A stretch of DNA of 22,712 nucleotides, taken from assembly GCA_937911965.1 (NCBI GenBank), contig CALDPL010000056.1, positions 1 to 22,712 on the forward strand, read 5' to 3'. Position numbers and translations under genes: made by a program. Source of the DNA: an uncultured Allomuricauda sp. GTDB taxonomy: Bacteria; Bacteroidota; Bacteroidia; Flavobacteriales; Flavobacteriaceae. The notes under the pieces were generated by a model that did no database searches, was not told the origin of the DNA, and saw only the letters and a program-made list of their open reading frames with translations. This document shows positions 9,264-17,249 of the stretch, one piece after another; position 1 is the first letter of the stretch, and every line of letters starts with the position of its first letter.

Positions 9264-10151
9264 ATGGAACAGTTTAGCGGCACAGGGGTCGCCTTGGTAA
9301 CTCCATTTGGACAGGACTCGTCCGTGGATGTCGGAGCTTTGGAAAGAATTGTGGAACACTGCATCCAGGGGGGGATCGACTATCTGGTGGTCCTTGGGAC
9401 CACTGCGGAGGCCGTCACCCTCTCCAAGGAGGACAAACAACGGGTCATGGACGTGGTGGTCCGGACCAATGCGGGCAGGTTGCCCCTGGTGGTCGGGGTC
9501 GGCGGAAACCATACCGGGGCCGTACTTGCGGATCTGGAGCGCTTGGACCTTTCGGAATTCAGTGCGATCCTATCGGTATCCCCCTATTACAACAGGCCCA
9601 CCCAAGAGGGAATATTTCAGCATTTCAATGCCTTGGCCGATGCATCCCCCAAACCGATCATCCTGTACAACGTGCCTTCCAGGACGGCCTGCAATATGTT
9701 GGCTTCTACCACTCTGAGGCTTGCACAGCACCCCAACATCATTGGAATCAAGGAGGCCAGCGGGGACCTGGGGCAGATCGACCAGATCATCTCGGGAAGG
9801 CCTGGGGGTTTCATGGTGATTTCCGGGGACGACCTAACGGCCCTGCCCACGGTATTGGCCGGGGGATCCGGGGTGATCTCCGTTCTGGGCCAGGGACTTC
9901 CGGCCCCCTTTTCCAAAATGATCCGCCTGGGCCTGGAGGGCAATGCCGGCGAAGCCTACCAGATCCATCACCGATTGAAGCCGCTGATGTCCATGATCTT
10001 TGAGGAAGGCAACCCGGCAGGGATCAAATCCGTACTCCAGGGGCAGGGCCTCTGTGGGACCCGGGTCAAGTTGCCGCTGGTCGAGGCCAGCCCGTCCCTA
10101 CAGCAAAAAATACAGGGCTTTTTGAAGACCTTGGAACGGGCCCATGTTTAA
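9264..10151 (+). CDS. dapA: 4-hydroxy-tetrahydrodipicolinate synthase DapA
   Basis: DapA condenses pyruvate with aspartate semialdehyde, the first committed step towards diaminopimelate and lysine. The 295-residue (beta/alpha)8 enzyme shows the Schiff-base lysine Lys163 in GIKEASGD, the catalytic triad residues Thr47 (LGTTAEA), Tyr109 (SPYYNRPTQEG) and Tyr135 (ILYNVPSRT), and Arg140. ATG 9264 (MEQFSGTGVALVTPF) agrees with the usual start of relatives; ATG 9252 in frame would overlap the DUF6913 gene and add four residues. It follows that gene after one base and is probably co-transcribed with it. Confidence 0.96.
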   Translation: MEQFSGTGVALVTPFGQDSSVDVGALERIVEHCIQGGIDYLVVLGTTAEAVTLSKEDKQRVMDVVVRTNAGRLPLVVGVGGNHTGAVLADLERLDLSEFSAILSVSPYYNRPTQEGIFQHFNALADASPKPIILYNVPSRTACNMLASTTLRLAQHPNIIGIKEASGDLGQIDQIISGRPGGFMVISGDDLTALPTVLAGGSGVISVLGQGLPAPFSKMIRLGLEGNAGEAYQIHHRLKPLMSMIFEEGNPAGIKSVLQGQGLCGTRVKLPLVEASPSLQQKIQGFLKTLERAHV

Positions 10152-10244
10152 ATTTGGTTAAAAAAGCCCCCAAGGCTTTGGAGGATAAGGACAACATCCT
10201 ATTTTTGAGCGGTAAAATCTTTTTTTAAATCCGTTCATTATCAC

Positions 10245-10252
10245 TAATTTTG
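10245..10252 (+). promoter_or_regulatory. Candidate -7 box for bamD
   Basis: TAATTTTG matches TAnnTTTG exactly and ends four bases before ATG 10257. No clear TTG is present at the -33 distance. The 104-base gap between dapA and bamD otherwise holds only AT-rich sequence and a weak hairpin. Confidence 0.5.
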
Positions 10253-10256
10253 CAAA

Positions 10257-11084
10257 ATGTTTTTAAAAATGAGGTCCATTCCCCTTTTTTTATTGGTCCT
10301 GCTATTGGCCACCTCCTGCAGTGAGTACCAGAAAGTGCTCAAGAACACGGATGTGAAGCCCAAGTATGACCTTGCCGAAAAGCTGTACAACGAAGGGGAT
10401 TACAAACGGGCGATACGCCTGTTCGAACAAATAGCCCCCCAATATGTGGGCAAGCCCCAGGGGGAGCGGGTGATGTTCTTCTTTGCGGACAGTTATTTCA
10501 AGAACAGGGACTACTACCTCTCGGGATATCAATTCGAACGTTTTGTGAAATCCTACCCCAGGAGTGAAAAGGTCCAAGAGGCCAGCTTTATGGATGCCAA
10601 GAGCCATTATATGTTGTCGCCGGTGCACTCCCTGGACCAGACAGAAACCGACAAGGCCCTCTCCAAGCTTCAGGTGTTCATCAACACCTATCCCGATTCC
10701 GAATATTTTGACCAGGCCAATGCCCTGGCCGCGGAACTGACCACCAAGAAGGAGAAAAAGGAATTGGAAATAGCCAAGCAGTTCAATAAGTTGGGCGAGT
10801 TCAACCTGCCCATCCTGATTTCCGCCATCACGGCCTTGGACAATTTCATCTCGGAAAACCCGGGATCGATATACCGGGAGGAGGCCATGTACTACAGGAT
10901 CGAGTCGGCCACCCATTTGGCCGTAAACAGTACCCCGGATAGAAAAAAGGAACGCTTGGAAGATGCCCTTGGGGCCTATAACAGTCTCATGCGAGAATTT
11001 CCGGAAGGTGAGTTCAAGGACAGGGCGGACGACCTGGCCGGGACCATCCAAAAGGAGTTGAACGCCTTTGAGCTTTCAAAATAA
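10257..11084 (+). CDS. bamD: Outer membrane protein assembly factor BamD
   Basis: BamD is the essential lipoprotein of the BAM complex that inserts beta-barrel proteins into the outer membrane. The 275-residue protein has a lipoprotein signal with lipobox ATSC (Cys21), followed by TPR-like repeats: AEKLYNEGDYKRAIRLFEQI, the ADSYFKNRDYYLSGYQFERF repeat, and DKALSKLQVFINTYPDSEY. Length and repeat layout fit the Bacteroidota form. ATG 10257 is kept, but ATG 10269 (MRSIPLFLL) gives a more usual signal peptide start. It opens the bamD-rpoZ-coaBC-porD-recN run. Confidence 0.92.
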   Translation: MFLKMRSIPLFLLVLLLATSCSEYQKVLKNTDVKPKYDLAEKLYNEGDYKRAIRLFEQIAPQYVGKPQGERVMFFFADSYFKNRDYYLSGYQFERFVKSYPRSEKVQEASFMDAKSHYMLSPVHSLDQTETDKALSKLQVFINTYPDSEYFDQANALAAELTTKKEKKELEIAKQFNKLGEFNLPILISAITALDNFISENPGSIYREEAMYYRIESATHLAVNSTPDRKKERLEDALGAYNSLMREFPEGEFKDRADDLAGTIQKELNAFELSK

Positions 11085-11113
11085 AGAACAGTTTTAAAAA
11101 TAAGAGCTTCAGT

Positions 11114-11440
11114 ATGCAAGATTTGAAGAACACAAAGGCACCGGTTTCCACGGTCACCTTGAACAGGAACGAGTTTGATGCCAAGACCGGCAACATTTAC
11201 GAGGCCATTTCCATCGCTTCAAAAAGGGCCGTACAGATCAATTCCGATATCAAGAAGGAATTGTTGGAAAAGCTGGAGGAATTCGCCACGTACAGCGATA
11301 GCCTTGAAGAGGTCTTTGAAAACAAGGAACAGATCGAGGTCTCCAAATTCTACGAAAAACTGCCCAAACCACATGCCTTGGCGGCACAGGAGTGGTTGGA
11401 TGACAAAATCTATTACAGGAACACAGAGAAAGACGCATAG
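11114..11440 (+). CDS. rpoZ: DNA-directed RNA polymerase omega subunit (Bacteroidota type)
   Basis: A 108-residue protein matching the divergent Bacteroidota omega subunit, which helps RNA polymerase assembly. Key sequence is TGNIYEAISIASKRAVQINS, the omega helix that packs against beta', followed by an acidic/helical region (KKELLEKLEEFATYSDSLEE) and IEVSKFYEKLPKPHALAAQE. It lacks the C-terminal features of the proteobacterial protein, which is normal for this phylum. It lies 29 bases after bamD and 3 bases before coaBC. Confidence 0.9.
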   Translation: MQDLKNTKAPVSTVTLNRNEFDAKTGNIYEAISIASKRAVQINSDIKKELLEKLEEFATYSDSLEEVFENKEQIEVSKFYEKLPKPHALAAQEWLDDKIYYRNTEKDA

Positions 11441-11443
11441 GTC

Positions 11444-12649
11444 ATGCTCGGCGGTAAAAAAATCCTTTTGGGAATTTCCGGGGGAATTGCCGCCTACAAG
11501 ACCACCTTTCTGGTTCGATTGTTTATAAAGGCAGGTGCCGAGGTCAAGGTAGTGATGACCCGGGACGCCCTTGGCTTTGTGACCCCACTGAGCCTTTCCA
11601 CCCTTTCCAAGAACCCCGTATTGATGGATTTTGTCAATGAGGAGCAGGGGAGCATCTCCTGGAACAACCATGTGGAACTCGGGATGTGGGCGGATTTGAT
11701 GATCATAGCGCCGGCCACGGCCAACACCCTTTCCAAAATGGCCAGTGGAAGCAGTGACAATCTGTTACTGGCCACTTACCTTTCTGCGAAATGCCCCGTA
11801 TATTTTGCCCCGGCCATGGATTTGGACATGTACGGGCATCCCAGTACCAAGGCATCCATCGAAAAACTCCAATCCTTTGGAAACACCGTGATCCCGGCAG
11901 AATCCGGGGAATTGGCCAGTGGGCTGGTCGGGGAAGGTCGGATGGCAGAACCTGAAAACATTATCGAATTCATCAAAGCGGACCTGGCACTCGGTTTGCC
12001 GCTCAGCGGCAAAAAGGTGCTCATCACGGCCGGCCCCACCCATGAGGCCATCGACCCCGTGAGATATCTGGGGAACCATTCCACCGGGACCATGGGCTTT
12101 GAACTGGCCAAGAAGGCCGCAGATCTGGGTGCCCGGGTGATCCTTGTGAGCGGCCCCACCCATTTGGATGTGGCCCACAGTTCCATCGAGACGATCAGGG
12201 TCCAATCGGCCCTGCAGATGTTCGAGGCCTGCCACCGGCACTACGGGGAAATGGATGTGGTCATCTGTGCGGCCGCCGTGGCCGATTTCCGCCCCAAGGC
12301 CATTGCCCTGCAAAAAATCAAAAAAGGGGAGGGGGGACTGCGCATTGAACTGGAGCCAAACCCCGACATCCTGCAATCCCTGGGGGAGATCAAAACCCGT
12401 CAATTTCTGGTGGGCTTTGCCCTGGAGACCGAGAATGCCCTGGAAAACGCCAAAGGGAAGCTCCGGCGCAAGAACCTGGACGCCATCGTCCTCAATACCC
12501 TGGAAGATCCCGGGGCAGGTTTCGGACCCGGCAGCAACAAAATCACCTATATTGATAAGAAATTGGAAATTAAAGCGTTTGGATTGAAGACGAAGCCCGA
12601 AGTGGCCTCGGACATATGGGAAGAAATCATCTCCGGAATCCATGCGTAA
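11444..12649 (+). CDS. coaBC: Bifunctional phosphopantothenoylcysteine decarboxylase / phosphopantothenate-cysteine ligase CoaBC
   Basis: CoaBC makes 4'-phosphopantetheine from phosphopantothenate and cysteine for coenzyme A synthesis. The 401-residue protein has the FMN-dependent CoaC domain first (ISGGIAAYKT at 11-20, catalytic His76 in WNNHVELG, PATANT at 90-95) and the CoaB domain next (ITAGPTHEAIDPVRYLGNHSTG, then ALQKIKK, the ligase lysine motif). Two CoaC positions conserved in E. coli Dfp differ: the Asn of PAMN is Asp126 and the clamp Cys is Ser159, with the same +1 offset as His76, so the alignment is secure. This may be normal for the phylum. It overlaps porD by 8 bases. Confidence 0.96.
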   Translation: MLGGKKILLGISGGIAAYKTTFLVRLFIKAGAEVKVVMTRDALGFVTPLSLSTLSKNPVLMDFVNEEQGSISWNNHVELGMWADLMIIAPATANTLSKMASGSSDNLLLATYLSAKCPVYFAPAMDLDMYGHPSTKASIEKLQSFGNTVIPAESGELASGLVGEGRMAEPENIIEFIKADLALGLPLSGKKVLITAGPTHEAIDPVRYLGNHSTGTMGFELAKKAADLGARVILVSGPTHLDVAHSSIETIRVQSALQMFEACHRHYGEMDVVICAAAVADFRPKAIALQKIKKGEGGLRIELEPNPDILQSLGEIKTRQFLVGFALETENALENAKGKLRRKNLDAIVLNTLEDPGAGFGPGSNKITYIDKKLEIKAFGLKTKPEVASDIWEEIISGIHA

Positions 12650-13529
12650 GACACTGTCCGTCCTTGTTCTTTTATTTGTCGGCCTCGGGGGCCGGGCCCA
12701 AGAGCTCCTCTGCGAGGTCACGGTCAATTCCGATCAAGTGGGTCAGACCAACCAACAGGTGTTCAGGACCCTGGAGCGTTCGATCAACGATTTTGTGAAC
12801 AATACCAAATGGACCAACAGGACCTATCGGGAGAACGAACGCGTCAATGCCCGGATGTTCATCACGGTGACCAACTACGATTCGGACCGTTTTGAGGCCA
12901 ACATCCAGATCCAATCCTCCCGTCCGGTCTTCAATACCTCCTATGAAAGCCCGGTGTTCAATTACAAGGACGATGCCTTCAATTTCCAATACCAGGAATT
13001 CCAGCCCCTGGTGTACAATCCCAATTCCTTTGACTCCAATCTGGTTGCCGTCCTATCCTACTATGTCTATATCATCCTGGGCCTGGACGCCGATACCTTT
13101 TCCCTGGAAGGGGGCAATGACCTCTACCGATCTGCCCAGCAGATCGTGAGCCAGGCACAGAGCTCCAATTACAGTGGTTGGAGCCAACAGTCCGGGCAGC
13201 GCAGCCGATTTGAACTGGTGGACAACCTGTTGAGCAACTCCTTTAGGGAATATCGGATCGCCATGTACAACTACCACAGAAAGGGCATGGATATTTTGGC
13301 CGACAACAACAGTACCGGCAAACAGATCGTCGCGGGAAGCCTGAGGCTGTTCGAGGCCTTGGTGCAGCGCAGGCCCAACGCCCTGTTGATCCAGACTTTT
13401 TTTGATGCCAAGAGCGAGGAGATCCAAAACATATTCTCCGATGGCCCGCAGGTGGACCTTGCAAGATTGAAGGAGACCCTCAACAAAGTGGCCCCATTTC
13501 ACTCCAATACCTGGAATGCCATAAAATAG
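12642..13529 (+). CDS. porD: Type IX secretion system protein PorD (DUF4835 family)
   Basis: A 295-residue exported protein with a cleavable signal peptide ending near GRAQ (residues 17-20). The rest fits the DUF4835 family named PorD, a periplasmic protein needed for type IX secretion in Porphyromonas: ELLCEVTVNSDQV, then WTNRTYRENERVNARMFITV, and the central FNFQYQEFQPLVYNPNSFDS block with LSYYVYIILGLDADTF. Its position directly after coaBC (8-base overlap) and before recN is the order known in many Bacteroidota. The biochemical role of PorD is not established. Confidence 0.88.
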   Translation: MRKTLSVLVLLFVGLGGRAQELLCEVTVNSDQVGQTNQQVFRTLERSINDFVNNTKWTNRTYRENERVNARMFITVTNYDSDRFEANIQIQSSRPVFNTSYESPVFNYKDDAFNFQYQEFQPLVYNPNSFDSNLVAVLSYYVYIILGLDADTFSLEGGNDLYRSAQQIVSQAQSSNYSGWSQQSGQRSRFELVDNLLSNSFREYRIAMYNYHRKGMDILADNNSTGKQIVAGSLRLFEALVQRRPNALLIQTFFDAKSEEIQNIFSDGPQVDLARLKETLNKVAPFHSNTWNAIK

Positions 13530-13543
13530 TGGGGGGTTTTTCT

Positions 13544-13563
13544 GTAAAGAAATCTATCTTTAC
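13544..13563. promoter_or_regulatory. Inverted repeat upstream of recN
   Basis: GTAAAGA (13544-13550) and TCTTTAC (13557-13563) form a perfect 7-bp inverted repeat with a 6-base spacer. It lies 15 bases after the porD stop and 18 to 37 bases before the recN start codon, over the place where a -33 element would be. It may be an operator, or a short RNA hairpin; there is no T tract directly after it, so a terminator is unlikely. Confidence 0.4.
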
Positions 13564-13580
13564 GGTTAAATTTTGCAGTT

Positions 13581-15248
13581 TTGCTCATCCAACTATCCAT
13601 TCAGAACTACGCCTTGATCGATGATGTCCAGGTGGTATTTTCCAAGGGCTTCACCACCATTACCGGGGAAACGGGTGCCGGGAAATCCATACTCCTGGGG
13701 GGGCTGTCCCTGGTTTTGGGAAAGCGTGCCGATCTGGGCTCCCTCAAGGATGGGACCAAGAAATGTGTGGTTGAGGCGGAATTCGATATTTCCAATTACG
13801 GCCTCCAACCCTTTTTTACGGAGAACGACCTGGATTATGGGGACCGGACCCTATTGCGCAGGGAAATCCTGCCCAGTGGCAAATCCCGCGCCTTTGTGAA
13901 CGATTCCCCAGTGACCCTGGACATCCTAAAGGGCCTTGGGGATCGGTTGGTGGACGTGCACTCCCAGCACCAGACCCTGAGGCTTACCGAAAACGACTTT
14001 CAGATGAAGGTGGTGGACGCCTTGGCGGGCAATGCCGAAAACCTGGGGGCCTATGGCGGAATCCTGGAACAATACGGGAAGACTGTCCGGGAGCTCTCGG
14101 AACTGGAGGGGTTTCAGGCCAATGCCGACAAAGAACACGATTACAACAGTTTTTTGCTGCAGGAATTGGAGACCGCCCGCCTGAAGGAGGGCCTTCAGGA
14201 GGAATTGGAGGCCGAATACGAACAATTGGACAATGTGGAGCAGATCCTTGAGCAGCTTTCCACAGGGCATCAGCTGCTGCGTGACGAACAAATGGGAATT
14301 CTCGGTACCCTGACCCAACTCAAGCGCGCATTCCATACCCTGTCGCCCTTTGGGGCCGCTTATCGAGCCCTGGACGAAAGGATCCAATCCGTTTTGATCG
14401 AGACCGATGACCTGGCCTCTGAAATCGAGGTCCTAAAAGACCGGGTGGAGGCCGATCCCCAACGCTTGGAAGTGGTCAACGGACAATTGCAGCAGTTGTA
14501 CGACCTGCAGAAGAAACACCATGTGGGCAGTGTGGAAGAGCTCATGGCCATTCGGGGGGAGCTTTCCCAAAAGGTGGAAGTGATGGCCAATCTGGGATCC
14601 AGGATAGAGGAAAAGAAAAAGGAAGTGTCCCAAATCGAAACACAGTTGGACCTTTGGGCGGGGAAAATCAGCGCGGCACGGCGGGAGACCCTCCCCAAAT
14701 TAAAGGAAATGTTGCAGCAGAGCCTGGCTTCCCTGGGCATGCCATCCGCCAGCTTTAAGATTGCCCTGGAACCCGCCGATGGATTCAGATCCAACGGAAA
14801 GGATGAGCTGAGCTTCCTGTTCTCGGCCAATAAGGGCTCCGGTTACGGGGAACTGAAAAAAGTGGCCTCCGGAGGGGAATTGTCGCGGATCATGCTCACG
14901 ATCAAATCCATCCTGGCCGGCTATGAGCATTTGCCCACCATGGTCTTCGATGAGATCGATACCGGGGTTTCCGGGGAAATTTCAAACAAAATGGGGGAAA
15001 TCATGCAACAGATGGGCCGGACCATGCAGGTGATGGCGATCACCCACCTGCCGCAGGTCGCCTCCAAGGGGCAATACCAGTTCAAGGTATACAAGGAAGA
15101 AGGGCAGACCGGCACAAGTTCCCACATCAAACCCCTGGAGGGAGGGGAACGGGTGCGGGAGTTGGCGGAAATGTTGGGAGGCAAGGATCCCCAGGAATCG
15201 GCCGTTGCCCATGCCAGGGAACTTTTGCAATGGCACAAGGGAAAGTAA
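13581..15248 (+). CDS. recN: DNA repair protein RecN
   Basis: RecN is an SMC-like ATPase that acts in double-strand break repair. The 555-residue protein has an N-terminal Walker A (GETGAGKS at 29-36), long coiled-coil stretches from about 150 to 370, the ABC signature ASGGELSR (around 430) and Walker B VFDEIDTG (around 456), followed by the H-loop in THLPQVAS. The start is TTG 13581, giving LLIQLSIQNYALID, which lines up with family starts (MLxxLxIxNYALI); no ATG lies nearby. The AAATTTTG before it (13568-13575) resembles a -7 box and ends five bases upstream, like four other starts in this window. Confidence 0.96.
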   Translation: MLIQLSIQNYALIDDVQVVFSKGFTTITGETGAGKSILLGGLSLVLGKRADLGSLKDGTKKCVVEAEFDISNYGLQPFFTENDLDYGDRTLLRREILPSGKSRAFVNDSPVTLDILKGLGDRLVDVHSQHQTLRLTENDFQMKVVDALAGNAENLGAYGGILEQYGKTVRELSELEGFQANADKEHDYNSFLLQELETARLKEGLQEELEAEYEQLDNVEQILEQLSTGHQLLRDEQMGILGTLTQLKRAFHTLSPFGAAYRALDERIQSVLIETDDLASEIEVLKDRVEADPQRLEVVNGQLQQLYDLQKKHHVGSVEELMAIRGELSQKVEVMANLGSRIEEKKKEVSQIETQLDLWAGKISAARRETLPKLKEMLQQSLASLGMPSASFKIALEPADGFRSNGKDELSFLFSANKGSGYGELKKVASGGELSRIMLTIKSILAGYEHLPTMVFDEIDTGVSGEISNKMGEIMQQMGRTMQVMAITHLPQVASKGQYQFKVYKEEGQTGTSSHIKPLEGGERVRELAEMLGGKDPQESAVAHARELLQWHKGK

Positions 15249-15274
15249 TTTCCCCAAACTTCGTTTATAATAAA

Positions 15275-15282
15275 TATCTTTG
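15275..15282 (+). promoter_or_regulatory. Candidate -7 box for fabI
   Basis: TATCTTTG matches TAnnTTTG exactly and lies 26 bases before the fabI ATG, giving a leader of about 20 bases. It suggests fabI has its own promoter rather than depending on recN read-through. No clear -33 TTG is seen. Confidence 0.5.
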
Positions 15283-15308
15283 CCCAACAATCAACAATTG
15301 AAAGAACA

Positions 15309-16121
15309 ATGGCATACAATCTTTTGAAAGGTAAGAAAGGAATCATTTTTGGGGCCCTGGATGAAAATTCCATTGCGTGGAAGACCGCCGAGAGGGTCCA
15401 TGCGGAAGGCGGGAGTTTTGTGCTGACCAATGCACCCATAGCCATGCGGATGGGACAGATCAAGGAACTGGCCGAAAAGACCGGCTCCCAGATCATCCCG
15501 GCCGATGCCACCAATGAGGAAGATTTGAACGCCCTGGTGGAACGGTCCGTGGAAATCTTGGGCGGAAAACTTGATTTTGTGCTCCATTCCATCGGCATGT
15601 CCATCAACGTGAGAAAGGGCAGGCACTATACCGATGAGAACTATGATTTCACCGCAAAGGGCTGGGATGTCTCCGCACTTTCCTTCCACAAGGTTTTGCA
15701 GAGCCTGTACAAGGCCGATGCCATGGCTCCCTGGGGCAGCATTGTGGCCTTGACCTATATGGCTTCCCAACGCACTTTCCCCGACTATAACGACATGGCG
15801 GACAACAAGGCCTATCTGGAGTCCGTGGCACGGAGTTTTGGCTACTATTTCGGGAAGGAGAAAAAGGTAAGGGTGAACACCATTTCCCAATCCCCGACCC
15901 CGACCACTGCAGGTCAGGGGGTCAAGGGATTTGGGGGCTTCATATCCTATGCCGAAAAAATGTCGCCCCTAGGCAACGCCACGGCGGACGATTGTGCCGA
16001 TTACACCGTTAGCCTGTTCTCGGATCTCACCCGAAAGGTGACCATGCAGAACCTCTATCACGATGGTGGGTTCTCCAATACCGGGGTGAGCCAGGAGGTG
16101 ATCGATGAGTTCAGCAAATAG
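15309..16121 (+). CDS. fabI: Enoyl-[acyl-carrier-protein] reductase FabI
   Basis: FabI catalyses the last reduction of each fatty acid elongation round with NADH. The 270-residue short-chain dehydrogenase has the cofactor loop GKKGIIFGALDENSIAW, the HSIGM segment, and the catalytic pair Tyr160-x6-Lys167 (DYNDMADNK) with Tyr150 ten residues ahead, as in E. coli FabI (Tyr146, Tyr156, Lys163). QSPTPTTAGQGVKGF is the substrate-binding loop; the C-terminus has the usual LYHDGGFSNTG. The start ATG 15309 matches family starts (MAYNLLKGKKG). It is followed by a 117-base gap in which I see no promoter box. Confidence 0.96.
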   Translation: MAYNLLKGKKGIIFGALDENSIAWKTAERVHAEGGSFVLTNAPIAMRMGQIKELAEKTGSQIIPADATNEEDLNALVERSVEILGGKLDFVLHSIGMSINVRKGRHYTDENYDFTAKGWDVSALSFHKVLQSLYKADAMAPWGSIVALTYMASQRTFPDYNDMADNKAYLESVARSFGYYFGKEKKVRVNTISQSPTPTTAGQGVKGFGGFISYAEKMSPLGNATADDCADYTVSLFSDLTRKVTMQNLYHDGGFSNTGVSQEVIDEFSK

Positions 16122-16238
16122 GGGGTGGGCAGTATGGGGGCAATCCCCTTTGGGGGGTTGACGGCCCCTGACAAACCAGGGCGGCCAATTCCATAATAAG
16201 CTGGACTCCAATGCACTTGACCTTTTCCCCGTGATCGA

Positions 16239-17246
16239 ATGAACATAAACTTCTCCATAGTGGTCCCCGTGTACAACAGGCCCGAGGAAATTCGGGAATT
16301 GTTGGAAAGCCTTTCGAAGCAGGATTTCAAGGAGGATTTTGAGGTGGTGATCGTCGAGGACGGTTCCCGGGAGGATTCGCGGGAAATCGCCAAGGGCTTT
16401 GAAGACAGCCTCAACATTTCCTATTACTACAAGGAGAATTCCGGTCCCGGGGATTCCAGGAACTACGGCATGGAAAGGGCCAAGGGAAACTATTTTATCA
16501 TTTTGGATTCGGATTGCATCCTCCCCCCGCAGTATCTCGGGGAGGTTGACCGGGAACTCAGACGGGAGTTTGTGCATTGTTTTGGCGGACCGGATGCCGC
16601 CGATGCCTCCTTTAGCAGGGTCCAAAAGGCCATAAACTATGTGATGACCTCCCTTTTTACCACCGGGGGGATTCGGGGAGGGAGGAAATCGGTGGGGAAA
16701 TTTCAGCCGCGCAGTTTCAATATGGGAATTTCCAGGGAAGCCTTTAAGCAGGTCGGGGGTTTTGGTAGGATCCACCCAGGGGAGGATCCGGACCTCACCT
16801 TTAGGATTTGGAAGGCCGGTTTTGATTCCAGATTGTTTCCCCGGGCCTTTGTGTACCATAAAAGACGGATTGATTGGGATAAATTTTATGTGCAGGTGAG
16901 AAAATTTGGGATGGTCCGTCCCATTTTGAATCGTTGGCACCCCGGGACCTCCAGGATCACCTATTGGTTCCCCAGTTTGTTCATGCTGGGCCTTTTGGTT
17001 TCCATCACCGCCCTTTTTCTGGGGGTATGGCTTCCGGCAATGCTGTATATGGCCTACTTTTTGTTGTTGTTTCTCCACGCCTGGAAAAGCGTTGGGGACC
17101 TTAAAGTGGCCTTTTTGGCCCTCTATGCGGCCCTGACCCAGTTTTCCGGGTATGGATACGGTTTTCTCAAGTCCTCGATCTTGCTTACTTTTAGTGGGAA
17201 AGAGCCCCAAGAGCTGTTTCCCAAACTGTTTTTCAAGAAAAGTTGA
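16239..17246 (+). CDS. Family 2 glycosyltransferase, membrane-associated
   Basis: A 335-residue inverting GT-A glycosyltransferase. It has the donor-binding start FSIVVPVYNRPEE, VEDGS (residues 40-43), the NYGMERAKGNYFIILDSD segment with the metal-binding DSD (90-92), and a G-GEDPDLTFRIWKAGF acceptor region. From about residue 245 to 290 hydrophobic segments suggest two or three membrane helices, with the catalytic part cytosolic. Donor and acceptor are unknown; surface polysaccharide or lipid glycosylation is plausible. It is followed after 3 bases by the YbbR-like gene, so it is probably in one operon with it and coaE. Confidence 0.88.
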   Translation: MNINFSIVVPVYNRPEEIRELLESLSKQDFKEDFEVVIVEDGSREDSREIAKGFEDSLNISYYYKENSGPGDSRNYGMERAKGNYFIILDSDCILPPQYLGEVDRELRREFVHCFGGPDAADASFSRVQKAINYVMTSLFTTGGIRGGRKSVGKFQPRSFNMGISREAFKQVGGFGRIHPGEDPDLTFRIWKAGFDSRLFPRAFVYHKRRIDWDKFYVQVRKFGMVRPILNRWHPGTSRITYWFPSLFMLGLLVSITALFLGVWLPAMLYMAYFLLLFLHAWKSVGDLKVAFLALYAALTQFSGYGYGFLKSSILLTFSGKEPQELFPKLFFKKS

Positions 17247-17249
17247 CAG

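Noticed and set aside
10163..10179. Hairpin AAAGCC-CCCAA-GGCTTT after dapA as a terminator
   Set aside because: The stem is only 6 bp and no T tract follows on the plus strand; it would look more terminator-like on the minus strand, where no gene ends.
16131..16195. G/C-rich repeats and a CCCTG-N6-CAGGG hairpin between fabI and the glycosyltransferase
   Set aside because: Short stem without a T tract; G/C runs are frequent throughout this genome, so no terminator or operator can be claimed.
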